DNA of 5,739 nt from Bacillota bacterium (GTDB taxonomy: Bacteria > Bacillota > Clostridia > Lachnospirales > Cellulosilyticaceae). Shown here one piece after another: positions 1-5,739 of this stretch. Location of the stretch: assembly GCA_023457875.1 (NCBI GenBank), contig JAEXBC010000256.1:1-5739 (forward strand), in the 5' to 3' direction. Each line of letters begins with the position of its first letter. The first letter of the stretch is position 1. The translations under genes and the position numbers were made by a program. A model generated the notes under the pieces. It was given only the letters and a program-made list of their open reading frames with translations. It was not told the DNA's origin and did not search any database.

Positions 1-1409
1 CAGTAGAAGAAGCCTTTGAAATGATTCAAGATGCTTTTGATTACTCAGAAAAATACCATACTCCTGTTATCTTTAGACCAACCACCAGAGTATGTCATAG
101 CTGCGCCGCTATTGAAATGCCAGAAAAGGTGTCTCCAAAGGAGGCTGAAGGCTTTGAAAAAGACCCTAAATGGGTGATTTTTCCTAGATTATCTTATCAA
201 AATCACTTGATGATAGAAGATAGAAACGAAGTCATTAGCGAAGATTTTTCTACCTATCGATTTAATACCCTAACTGGCAGCGGAAAGAAGGGTATTGTTA
301 CAGGGGGCGTAAGCTATACCTACACCAAGGAAGTATTGAGCGAACTAGAAAATAAGGGGCCTGCAGCGTATAAATTATTTAAAGTATCAACGCCTCATCC
401 TTTCCCCGAAACACTAGCCCTAGAGTTTCTAAAGGACCTAGAGGAAGTACTGGTTGTTGAAGAACTTGACCCTGTTATAGAAAAAGAACTTCTAATTTTA
501 TGTGGCAAACATCATTTGCCTGTAAAGATAACAGGAAAACTCACTAGAACAATGAACAGGGCAGGAGAAAACTCAGTAGATGGACTTAAAGAAAAACTTT
601 ATGCCTTTTTAGAGGTACCTTATCAAAAAGAAGAGGATATAGAACTTCCACCTCTGCCTGTAAGACCACCAGTGCTCTGCGCAGGGTGTCCTCACCGTGC
701 TTCCTTCTATGCTGTAAAGAAGGCAATGAAAGGGAAGAAGGCAGTTTTCTCAGGAGACATTGGTTGCTATACCTTAGGCAATGCAAAACCCCTTGATATG
801 GTAGATACCTGTCTCTGTATGGGTGCAGGCATTACCATTGCCCAAGGCCTACACCGAGTAGAGCCTGATACCCTTAACTTTGCTTTCGTGGGTGATTCAA
901 CCTTTTTCCATACAGGAATTCCTGGCGTAGTGAATGCCCTCTATAATGAAACGGATATAATTCTTGTTGTACTAGACAACTCCACAACGGCCATGACGGG
1001 CAATCAACCTCACCCAGGCCTTGGAAAGACCATGATGGGAGAAATCTCTGAGAAAATTAGCATTTATAAGGTATTAGAGGCATTAGGCGTAAAACACATT
1101 GAAAGAGTGAATCCTTTCCATCAAGAAGAAGCCATTGAAGCTGTTAATCGAATAGCTGATGAGCGTGGCGTGCGCGTTATCTTATTTGAAGCACCTTGTA
1201 TTGCAGTTGCAAAACCTACTACGGATGTGACCCTAGATGAGAATAAGTGCGTGAAATGTAAAGTATGTGTCAAGGAGTTAGGCTGCCCAGCCCTTGTATT
1301 AGATGAAGGAAGAGTAAGTATAGATGCAAAGCTTTGCACAGGTTGCGGTATTTGCGTGAGTGTCTGCAAGTTTGGCGCAATACAAGTAGTTGGAGGTGAT
1401 GCAAAATGA
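1..1409 (+). CDS. iorA: Indolepyruvate ferredoxin oxidoreductase, alpha (large) subunit, 5'-truncated
   Basis: IorA, with IorB, oxidatively decarboxylates aryl 2-oxoacids (indolepyruvate, phenylpyruvate, p-hydroxyphenylpyruvate) to arylacetyl-CoA and CO2 in the cytoplasm. Thiamine diphosphate is the cofactor and electrons pass to ferredoxin. The frame is open from the window edge (first whole codon at 3), so the ATG at 21 is internal. About 468 codons are visible against a usual length near 600, so the N-terminal pyrimidine-binding part is mostly missing. Visible landmarks are the CAGCPHR segment (678-698), which opens the TPP-binding domain, GDIGCYTLG soon after it, the GDS motif (891-899), and DNSTTAMTGNQPHPG (975-1019). 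Two C-terminal [4Fe-4S] motifs follow: cysteine codons at 1248, 1257, 1266 and 1284 (CX2CX2CX5CP), and at 1335, 1344, 1353 and 1365 (CX2CX2CX3C). No frameshift is seen. The stop overlaps the iorB start. Substrate preference cannot be read from the sequence. Confidence 0.95.
   Translation, partial: VEEAFEMIQDAFDYSEKYHTPVIFRPTTRVCHSCAAIEMPEKVSPKEAEGFEKDPKWVIFPRLSYQNHLMIEDRNEVISEDFSTYRFNTLTGSGKKGIVTGGVSYTYTKEVLSELENKGPAAYKLFKVSTPHPFPETLALEFLKDLEEVLVVEELDPVIEKELLILCGKHHLPVKITGKLTRTMNRAGENSVDGLKEKLYAFLEVPYQKEEDIELPPLPVRPPVLCAGCPHRASFYAVKKAMKGKKAVFSGDIGCYTLGNAKPLDMVDTCLCMGAGITIAQGLHRVEPDTLNFAFVGDSTFFHTGIPGVVNALYNETDIILVVLDNSTTAMTGNQPHPGLGKTMMGEISEKISIYKVLEALGVKHIERVNPFHQEEAIEAVNRIADERGVRVILFEAPCIAVAKPTTDVTLDENKCVKCKVCVKELGCPALVLDEGRVSIDAKLCTGCGICVSVCKFGAIQVVGGDAK
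1392..1400 (+). promoter_or_regulatory. Strong iorB ribosome binding site inside the iorA end
   Basis: GGAGGTGAT is a nine-base match to the anti-Shine-Dalgarno end of 16S rRNA. GGAGG lies 9 bases before the iorB ATG, within the last iorA codons. With the ATGA stop/start overlap at 1406-1409 it supports translational coupling and near-equal synthesis of the two subunits. Confidence 0.8.
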
Positions 1410-1975
1410 TTAACTGCTTAATTACAGGAGTAGGTGGACAGGGGACGGTTCTCGCTTCAAAGCTTATTGCCAAGGCAGCGATTAAGGAAGGCTATGAGGT
1501 AAGAACTACCGAAACAATAGGAATGGCTCAAAGAGGCGGAAGTGTAGTGAGCCATGTGCGTATGGGAAAAGAGATTTTTTCTCCTCTTATTTCAAAAGGA
1601 GAAGCAGATATAATCATTGGCTTTGAGCCAGCAGAGGCAGTAAGACTGTTGCCACTTTTAAAGCAAGGCGGTGTGATGGTGGTTAATAGAGATGCAGTTA
1701 AACCCACAGTTAATCCCGATGCTTATAGAAGTGAAGAGATGATTGATTTCTTAAAGGAAAAGGTGGAAAACCTAGAGATCGTTGATGGAAATGCCCTTTG
1801 CAAGGCCTGCGGTAATCCCAGGGCACTTAATATTGTTCTAATTGGAAGAAGCCTAAGGCTAGGAGTGCTACCGTTTACAAAAGAGGATATCGCAGAGGTG
1901 ATTAAGACTTCCGTGAAAGAAAAGTTTGTTGAAGTAAATCTAAAAGCGCTAGAGCTTGGATATAAGGGGGAGTAG
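1406..1975 (+). CDS. iorB: Indolepyruvate ferredoxin oxidoreductase, beta (small) subunit
   Basis: This is the gamma-type (2-oxoacid oxidoreductase gamma domain) subunit that pairs with IorA to make the working arylpyruvate:ferredoxin oxidoreductase. The 189 residues match the usual family length of about 190. The N-terminus has the glycine-rich GVGGQGT loop (residues 8-14), followed by GMAQRGGSV (39-47) and a conserved SHVR. Both are hallmarks of pyruvate/ketoisovalerate oxidoreductase gamma domains. The subunit has no iron-sulfur motif of its own; two cysteines in CKACG near residue 132 are too few for a cluster. The start is fixed by the ATGA overlap with iorA and by the GGAGGTGAT ribosome binding site. 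The next gene begins 3 bases after the TAG stop, so all three genes are probably on one transcript. Confidence 0.95.
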   Translation: MINCLITGVGGQGTVLASKLIAKAAIKEGYEVRTTETIGMAQRGGSVVSHVRMGKEIFSPLISKGEADIIIGFEPAEAVRLLPLLKQGGVMVVNRDAVKPTVNPDAYRSEEMIDFLKEKVENLEIVDGNALCKACGNPRALNIVLIGRSLRLGVLPFTKEDIAEVIKTSVKEKFVEVNLKALELGYKGE

Positions 1976-1978
1976 GAA

Positions 1979-3205
1979 ATGAAAGAAGAGCAGTTTTTAC
2001 AAATTCAGCAGGTGATTGATAAAGTATTAAACTATGGCGGTTTTTATAAAGAAAAATACAAGGGGATTGAAGCAGGAGACATTAAAACACAAGCTGATTT
2101 TGAAAAACTTCCTTTTACGGATAAAGGAGATTTGAGAAATGCCTACCCACTTGGCCTTCAAGCTGTTCCTGAGAGTGAGATCATTCGTATTCACTCTTCA
2201 TCAGGTACTACAGGAACTCCTGTTATTATTCCTTACACCCAGCAGGATGTAGACGACTGGGCAATCATGTTTAAACGTTGCTACGAAACAGCAGGTATCA
2301 CCAATTTAGATCGCATACATATCACCCCAGGCTATGGCTTGTGGACAGCCGGTATTGGTTTTCAAAACGGGGCAGAGCTTTTAGGTGCCATGACCATTCC
2401 AATGGGGCCAGGTAACACTGATAAACAAATTCGTATGATGATGGATTTAAAATCCACTGTTCTTTGTGCCACATCCTCCTATGCCCTACTTCTTGCAGAA
2501 GAAATCACAAAAAGAGGTTGTAAGGATAAAATTCACTTAACAAAGGGTGTTATCGGCTCAGAGCGTTGGGGCGAAAAGATGAGAAAGAGAATCGCAAGTG
2601 AATTAGGGGTTAAGCTTTATGATATCTATGGTCTGACAGAAATCTATGGACCAGGCATTGGCATGAGCTGTGATCATGAATGTGGGATCCACTATTGGGA
2701 TGATTACCTTTATTTTGAAATTATAGATCCAAGGACAGGTGAATTGGTGCCAGAGGGAGAAATTGGTGAACTCGTGATTACCACTCTTAGAAAGCAAGGG
2801 GCACCACTGATTCGTTATCGCACCCATGATTTAACCAGATTCTTACCAGGAAAATGTGCTTGTGGCATAGACTATCCAAGGATTGATACCCTCATTGGGC
2901 GCTCAGATGATATGATAAAGGTGAAGGGTGTCAATATGTTCCCTAGCCAAATTGAAGAGGTTCTCTTTGCGATAAAAGGCGTAAGTAGTGAATATCAGGT
3001 GATGATTGACCACCTCAATGGAAAAGACATGATGACTGTATTCTTTGAAGTCGACGACATTAATGATAAAGCAAATATTGAGACTCAAGTAAAACAGCTT
3101 TTCAAAGCTAAAATTGGCATCACCATCATACCAAAGGCAGTAACAATTGGAGAATTACCAAGAAGTGAAAAGAAATCCCTAAGGATTTTCGATAATCGCT
3201 ACTAG
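1979..3205 (+). CDS. paaK: Phenylacetate-CoA ligase family protein (AMP-forming, arylacetate-CoA ligase)
   Basis: This adenylate-forming enzyme (ANL superfamily, PaaK branch) activates phenylacetate or a related arylacetate with ATP and CoA, giving arylacetyl-CoA, AMP and PPi. Landmarks are the phosphate loop SSGTTGTP (residues 74-81), YGLTE (217-221), RYRTHD (279-284, binds the ribose of AMP), the GRSDDMIKVKG hinge (307-317), and PRSEKKSLR near the C-terminus (394-402), whose Lys399 aligns with the catalytic lysine. Cys231, His233, Cys235 and the CACG segment (293-296) resemble a possible metal site seen in some PaaK relatives; this is inference. The 408 residues are about 20-30 fewer than typical PaaK, the difference being a short N-terminus. 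The ATG has GGGGGAG 6 bases upstream, overlapping the iorB end. Sitting behind iorAB, it shares the arylacetyl-CoA intermediate, which favours arylacetates such as phenylacetate or indoleacetate. The exact substrate is unproven, so the symbol is by family. Confidence 0.88.
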   Translation: MKEEQFLQIQQVIDKVLNYGGFYKEKYKGIEAGDIKTQADFEKLPFTDKGDLRNAYPLGLQAVPESEIIRIHSSSGTTGTPVIIPYTQQDVDDWAIMFKRCYETAGITNLDRIHITPGYGLWTAGIGFQNGAELLGAMTIPMGPGNTDKQIRMMMDLKSTVLCATSSYALLLAEEITKRGCKDKIHLTKGVIGSERWGEKMRKRIASELGVKLYDIYGLTEIYGPGIGMSCDHECGIHYWDDYLYFEIIDPRTGELVPEGEIGELVITTLRKQGAPLIRYRTHDLTRFLPGKCACGIDYPRIDTLIGRSDDMIKVKGVNMFPSQIEEVLFAIKGVSSEYQVMIDHLNGKDMMTVFFEVDDINDKANIETQVKQLFKAKIGITIIPKAVTIGELPRSEKKSLRIFDNRY

Positions 3206-3268
3206 TTATCACAAAACGTATTTAAAGGCCTTATCAAAGGGTTGTTGCACTAAGAAGCTGATTGCATG

Positions 3269-3302
3269 ATAGTGTATGGGGTATAACCGCGTACACTATT
3301 TT
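3269..3302 (+). terminator. Long imperfect hairpin behind paaK, possible terminator or 3' processing structure
   Basis: ATAGTGTA (3269-3276) pairs with TACACTAT (3292-3299). The stem continues inward through a T-G wobble, a G-C pair, one G-G mismatch and GGT/ACC, closing on a 3-base ATA loop. That gives arms of 14 bases with one mismatch. Only a short TTTT run follows, so termination here would be weak. It may act with the second hairpin or protect the 3' end of the operon mRNA. Confidence 0.5.
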
Positions 3303-3317
3303 GTAGTATTTCTCTTT

Positions 3318-3339
3318 AGGGCAATAGCCCTTATTTTTT
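3318..3339 (+). terminator. Rho-independent terminator of the iorAB-paaK operon
   Basis: AGGGC (3318-3322), loop AATA and GCCCT (3327-3331) form a 5-bp GC-rich stem, followed by TATTTTTT. It lies 113 bases after the paaK stop, in the same orientation. The stem is short but the T tract is good. No minus-strand gene lies nearby to use it. Confidence 0.7.
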
Positions 3340-3407
3340 GTGCGTCAAGTATCTCTTTTTGAGTCTCATATGATTCAGTTCTAGGGTGATTTTGCAGAGG
3401 AACAGGT

Positions 3408-3437
3408 TTGCCTAGTAGGTACTAAATAGAGTATATT
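3408..3437 (+). promoter_or_regulatory. Candidate sigma-A promoter for the HAD gene
   Basis: TTGCCT (3408-3413) and TATATT (3432-3437) are 18 bases apart, downstream of the operon terminator and upstream of the HAD gene. A second possible -10, TGATACTAT (extended type, 3452-3460), has no good -35 box. Start of transcription near 3444 would leave a leader of about 130 bases before the chosen ATG. Confidence 0.4.
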
Positions 3438-3577
3438 TTAGATGTAAATCATGATACTATAGGATAAATAAAAGAATAAAGCAAAAGAATTGGAAAATAA
3501 GAATAAATGCAGAAGGGAGTAGTCACCAAGTAGTGCAAATCACTATAAAAAAACATCACATCGGTGGCAATAATAAT

Positions 3578-4258
3578 ATGACAAATAATATAATAAACAA
3601 TATGTCAGCAGTTGTTTTTGATATGGATGGGATACTTTTTGACACTGAGTGTCTTGTATCAAAAATATGGAAAACTATAGCAGAGCAAAGGGGAATAGAG
3701 GGAATCGAGGAGGTATTACTAGCTTGTGTGGGCAGCAATAATGTAGCTACCAAAGCTATCTTTTTGGAGCGTTATGGACAAGAGTTTGGATATGATGCAT
3801 TTAGGAAGGAAGCAGCAGACGTTTTTTATAAAGAAATTGAGGTAAATGGTATTCCTATAAAAGAAGGTGTGCATGAACTTTTAGACTTTCTAAAGGAAGC
3901 AAACTACAAAATTGGATTAGCCTCTTCTACCAGATATGAAGCAATTGTAGGTCACCTAAAAGCAGCCAAGATAGAACACTACTTCAGCGTCATCATAGCA
4001 GGAGATATGGTAGAGCACAGTAAACCTCACCCAGAAATTTATATGAAGGCCTGTAAAGCCCTAGAGGTACTACCAAGTGAAAGCTATTGCATAGAAGACT
4101 CTCCCAATGGGATTCGCTCTGCCTTTGCAGCAGGCTTAAAAGTCATTATGGTACCCGATCTCATCTCACCTACGAAGGAGATAGAGGCGCTGCTATATAA
4201 AAAGTTCAATTCTCTTCTACAGGTAAAGGCATACTTGCAAAATAGCTTACGCCGATAG
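3578..4258 (+). CDS. HAD superfamily hydrolase, beta-phosphoglucomutase-like (subfamily IA)
   Basis: This is a cytoplasmic phosphatase or phosphomutase of the haloacid dehalogenase superfamily. Counting from the ATG at 3578 (226 residues), motif I is FDMDG with nucleophile Asp15 and acid/base Asp17. An alpha-helical C1-type cap spans about 20-90. Motif II is the ASST stretch (Ser116 or Ser117), motif III is Lys149 in SKPHPEIY, and motif IV is EDSPNGI with Glu173/Asp174. The last is typical of beta-phosphoglucomutase-like enzymes. Length is normal for the family. Three starts are possible: GTG at 3533 (GGGAG 13 bases upstream, rather far), ATG at 3578 (GGTGG 10 bases upstream), and ATG at 3602 (no ribosome binding site, but closest to the usual family start). 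I prefer 3578; the GTG start would add 15 His/Asn-rich residues. It appears monocistronic. Substrate is unknown, probably a small sugar phosphate or similar metabolite. Confidence 0.88.
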   Translation: MTNNIINNMSAVVFDMDGILFDTECLVSKIWKTIAEQRGIEGIEEVLLACVGSNNVATKAIFLERYGQEFGYDAFRKEAADVFYKEIEVNGIPIKEGVHELLDFLKEANYKIGLASSTRYEAIVGHLKAAKIEHYFSVIIAGDMVEHSKPHPEIYMKACKALEVLPSESYCIEDSPNGIRSAFAAGLKVIMVPDLISPTKEIEALLYKKFNSLLQVKAYLQNSLRR

Positions 4259-4272
4259 TCGTACAAATAGAT

Positions 4273-4293
4273 TTCACAGAAAACATATGTGAA
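4273..4293 (-). terminator. Weak hairpin in the convergent HAD/permease gap
   Basis: TTCACA (4273-4278) and TGTGAA (4288-4293) form a 6-bp AT-rich stem with a 9-base loop, between the ends of the two convergent genes. On the minus strand it is followed by a T-containing but not T-only stretch (ATCTATTTG). On the plus strand no T run follows. It could be a poor terminator for the permease gene, or it may be chance. Confidence 0.25.
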
Positions 4294-4311
4294 GGAGATA
4301 GAAGTAGATTA

Positions 4312-5220
4312 TTACTTGGACTGATCTAAACAAGCTATCCATATGCCTATTATAATGAAAATTAAACTGATGATATGTATGGGCAAAATATTTTCTTTTA
4401 ATAGGATTGCTGAAAGCAATATGCTAGAGACTGGAACAACACTGGTAAATACAGCCCCATGACTAGCTGATACTTTCTCAATTCCTTTAAACCATAGAAG
4501 GTATGACAAGAACGAAACGAATACGCCGTAATAAAGGACACAAAGAATATTTTGTAAACTGACAGTACTTATAGAATAGGTAGTAGCATCATGGATAGCG
4601 AATGGCAAAAGCAACATAAAGGCATAAAAAACAATGATTGTAGTACGGCATAGGGAGGATATGGGCTTGCACTTAGCTTTACTTAAAATGGAGAACAGTG
4701 CCTCGCATATGACCGCTAGCATAATGAGTAGATTACCCTTTATAGAACCATCAACAGCGCCAGAAGAAAAGTATGTATAGAGATTAATGGTCAAAAGGCC
4801 TATAAAAACAAAGATGACGCCTGTAATGTGATGAAGGGATAGCTTTTCCTTCAGAATAAAATAAGCTAGAAGGACGATCATGATGGGGGAAGCACTTGTA
4901 ATTAAGCCACTGGTTGCAGCCGATGTGTATTTAAGCCCTATAAAGGTGAATATTCTGTATAAAACAATGCCACATAGGGCTTGTGCTAAAAGAACAGCAT
5001 GAGTATACCCATCTAAGGGAATAGATTCTTTCTTCACCAAAAAGGTTAAGGGAAGTAATATGAGCATCCCTATAAAGATGCCTAGTTCTGTGGCTAAAAA
5101 GGTAGGCAGAGAAGATACCATCATTTTACTTACCACAACAGCACTGCCTGAAATAAACATGGCAAGTGTAATATCGAAATATGCTCTAAATTTTTTAACG
5201 TCTCCTGATGTCGTCAACAT
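4312..5220 (-). CDS. EamA/DMT family permease
   Basis: This inner-membrane protein of 302 residues belongs to the drug/metabolite transporter superfamily (EamA, RhaT-like). Such proteins have two five-helix repeats and usually export or import amino acids, vitamins, nucleotides or other small metabolites. Ten hydrophobic segments are visible, roughly at residues 13-33, 41-62, 73-93, 101-121, 130-148, 160-177, 190-208, 223-243, 252-272 and 278-297. The repeat signatures are GLKYTSAATSGLI..LLAYFILKE in the first half and GIEKVSASHGAVF..LSAILLKE in the second. The ATG at 5220 is chosen because GGAGG stands 7 bases before it; an upstream in-frame ATG at 5277 would run through that site and the promoter. 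It converges on the HAD gene with a 53-base gap. Divergent pairing with a MocR regulator suggests control by that protein. The transported substrate cannot be read from the sequence; a B6 vitamer or an amino acid is a guess from the context. Confidence 0.9.
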   Translation of the reverse strand: MLTTSGDVKKFRAYFDITLAMFISGSAVVVSKMMVSSLPTFLATELGIFIGMLILLPLTFLVKKESIPLDGYTHAVLLAQALCGIVLYRIFTFIGLKYTSAATSGLITSASPIMIVLLAYFILKEKLSLHHITGVIFVFIGLLTINLYTYFSSGAVDGSIKGNLLIMLAVICEALFSILSKAKCKPISSLCRTTIIVFYAFMLLLPFAIHDATTYSISTVSLQNILCVLYYGVFVSFLSYLLWFKGIEKVSASHGAVFTSVVPVSSILLSAILLKENILPIHIISLIFIIIGIWIACLDQSK

Positions 5221-5227
5221 TTTAACG

Positions 5228-5232
5228 CCTCC
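5228..5232 (-). promoter_or_regulatory. Ribosome binding site fixing the permease start
   Basis: CCTCC on the plus strand reads GGAGG on the minus strand, 7 bases before the ATG at 5220. No comparable site precedes the in-frame ATG at 5277, so this decides the shorter start. Confidence 0.8.
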
Positions 5233-5253
5233 GTTTCTTATAGGATTAACCTG

Positions 5254-5270
5254 TGATATAATCATATAAT
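5254..5270 (+). promoter_or_regulatory. Candidate promoter(s) of the MocR-type regulator gene
   Basis: TGATATAAT (5254-5262) is an extended -10 with a perfect TATAAT (5257-5262). A second perfect TATAAT lies at 5265-5270. Neither has a convincing -35 box, though an extended -10 can work without one. Transcription would begin near 5269-5277, on or next to the first AAGTGGT box, which fits autorepression. Confidence 0.5.
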
Positions 5271-5290
5271 TGAACAAGTGGTTTTGTAAG
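5261..5290 (-). promoter_or_regulatory. Candidate promoter of the EamA permease gene
   Basis: On the minus strand CTTACA (5290-5285) and TATGAT (5266-5261) are 18 bases apart, about 45 bases before the ATG. Its -10 overlaps the opposing regulator -10 elements. Its -35 lies between two arms of an AAGTGGT/ACCACTT inverted repeat, so a bound protein would act directly on this promoter. Confidence 0.45.
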
Positions 5291-5324
5291 CACCACTTTT
5301 ATATAAAGAAGAGCGTACCACTTT
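5276..5324. promoter_or_regulatory. Three AAGTGGT/ACCACTT boxes, probable MocR operator
   Basis: AAGTGGT (5276-5282) faces ACCACTT (5292-5298) as a perfect 7-bp inverted repeat with a 9-base spacer. A third copy, ACCACTTT (5317-5324), is a direct repeat of the second, 25 bases downstream. They fill the space between the two divergent promoters and the regulator ribosome binding site. The box resembles the AAAGTGG-type sites I recall for PdxR-like MocR regulators, whose sites are often direct repeats. Binding by the adjacent regulator is inferred. Confidence 0.55.
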
Positions 5325-5339
5325 GAAGAGGTGTTAATT

Positions 5340-5739
5340 ATGTGGATTGTTTTAGAGCGAAAGAGTAATGTGCCATTAAGGCAGCAATTATATACCAAAA
5401 TGAAGGAAATGATGCTAAATGGTTCCTTAGCCTCGGGGGAGAAGCTTCCCTCAACCAGAACGCTAGCAAAGGAACTTTCTGTCTCTCGAAACACCATCAT
5501 GGAGGCATACAATCAGCTTATTGCTGAAGGGTACTTAGAAAGCTATCATGGTTCCGGCACTAGGGTTGCTGAGGGTATTAAGCAATTAGCAAGGATTTCT
5601 TATTCAGAAAGCGTCTGTGAGCCCCTTACCTATAAGAAGAAAAATGAAGGCTTGATTGATTTTCACACAGGCACGCCAGATTTAACACTTTTTCCGCGAA
5701 AAAAATGGGCTAATCTTTATCAAACCTTTTGTAATAACC
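5340..5739 (+). CDS. MocR/PdxR-type GntR family regulator with aminotransferase-like domain, 3'-truncated
   Basis: The first 133 residues of a PLP-dependent transcription factor are visible and the frame is open to the window end. MocR proteins are usually about 450-490 residues long. Residues 1-77 form a GntR winged helix-turn-helix: PLRQQLY near the start, SGEKLPSTRTLAKEL (32-46), the recognition helix around SRNTIMEAY (49-57), and the wing GYLESYHGSGTRVA (64-77). A charged linker follows (about 78-104). IDFHTGTPDLTLFPRKKW (106-123) then starts the fold-type I aminotransferase-like domain, a hallmark of MocR. The PLP-binding lysine lies beyond the window. The ATG has AGAGGTG with GAGG 8 bases upstream. 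It is divergent from the EamA permease, over a region with repeated AAGTGGT boxes, so it probably regulates the permease and itself. PdxR (vitamin B6 control) is one option; an amino acid or polyamine-responsive MocR is equally possible. Confidence 0.9.
   Translation, partial: MWIVLERKSNVPLRQQLYTKMKEMMLNGSLASGEKLPSTRTLAKELSVSRNTIMEAYNQLIAEGYLESYHGSGTRVAEGIKQLARISYSESVCEPLTYKKKNEGLIDFHTGTPDLTLFPRKKWANLYQTFCNN

Larger units (their letters stand above)
3206..3577. other. Intergenic region between the ior/paaK operon and the HAD gene
   Basis: This stretch of about 370 bases has no convincing protein gene on either strand. It holds two hairpins behind paaK (3269-3299 and 3318-3339), a candidate promoter (3408-3437), and then an A-rich, G-poor leader to the HAD start. 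Positions 3340-3400 show only short palindromes, such as TCATATGA, and no recognisable riboswitch or small RNA family. An alternative GTG start of the HAD gene lies at 3533. Confidence 0.7.

Noticed and set aside
586..786. Minus-strand open frames inside iorA, iorB and the ligase gene
   Set aside because: They are shadows of well-conserved plus-strand enzymes and show no recognisable protein features.
3276..3291. T-box-like string: GGGG, then TATAACCGCG, resembling the T-box antiterminator core AGGGTGGNACCGCG, with a terminator downstream
   Set aside because: The tRNA-pairing TGGN bulge is missing (TATA instead). There is no room for a stem I domain in the 60 bases after paaK, and no aminoacyl-tRNA or amino acid gene follows directly. 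The resemblance is best explained by the hairpin arms.
4291..4300. Shine-Dalgarno-like GAAGGAGATA on the plus strand after the HAD gene
   Set aside because: No start codon follows at a useful distance, and the next plus-strand sequence is antisense to the permease. It is probably chance, though a relic of a lost downstream gene cannot be excluded.
5221..5277. N-terminal extension of the permease to an upstream in-frame ATG
   Set aside because: It would translate through the GGAGG site and the candidate promoter. It has no ribosome binding site of its own and adds residues unlike the family's N-terminus.
5246..5512. Minus-strand open frame of 88 codons across the regulator start
   Set aside because: It lies opposite the clear GntR winged-helix coding sequence, has no family resemblance and overlaps the promoter region.

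Overview
The window is AT-rich bacterial DNA with tightly packed genes, strong GGAGG-type ribosome binding sites and oxygen-sensitive 2-oxoacid:ferredoxin chemistry. Together these suggest an anaerobic low-GC Gram-positive, most likely a member of the Clostridia. I cannot name the species from sequence alone. There is no rRNA, tRNA, CRISPR array, insertion sequence or phage gene.

Layout. (1) Positions 1-3205, plus strand: an arylpyruvate/arylacetate operon. It holds the 3' part of iorA (large subunit of indolepyruvate ferredoxin oxidoreductase, cut by the window start), iorB (small subunit, ATGA overlap with iorA) and a phenylacetate-CoA ligase family gene (paaK-like) 3 bases after iorB. The two enzymes share an arylacetyl-CoA intermediate, so the operon can link aromatic 2-oxoacids, arylacetyl-CoA and free arylacetates. 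(2) Positions 3206-3577: a non-coding gap with two stacked hairpins, the second a good terminator, followed by a probable promoter and a leader. (3) Positions 3578-4258, plus: a HAD-family phosphatase/phosphomutase with all four catalytic motifs. (4) Positions 4312-5220, minus, convergent with the HAD gene: a ten-helix EamA/DMT permease. (5) Positions 5340-5739, plus, divergent from the permease and cut by the window end: a MocR/PdxR-type regulator with a GntR winged helix and the beginning of an aminotransferase-like domain.

Most of the window is ordinary metabolism. The most interesting part is the 119-base divergent region 5221-5339. There, three AAGTGGT/ACCACTT boxes lie on overlapping back-to-back promoters. 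This suggests that the MocR protein controls the permease and itself, probably in response to pyridoxal phosphate or an amino compound. I did not find a clearly new biological system.
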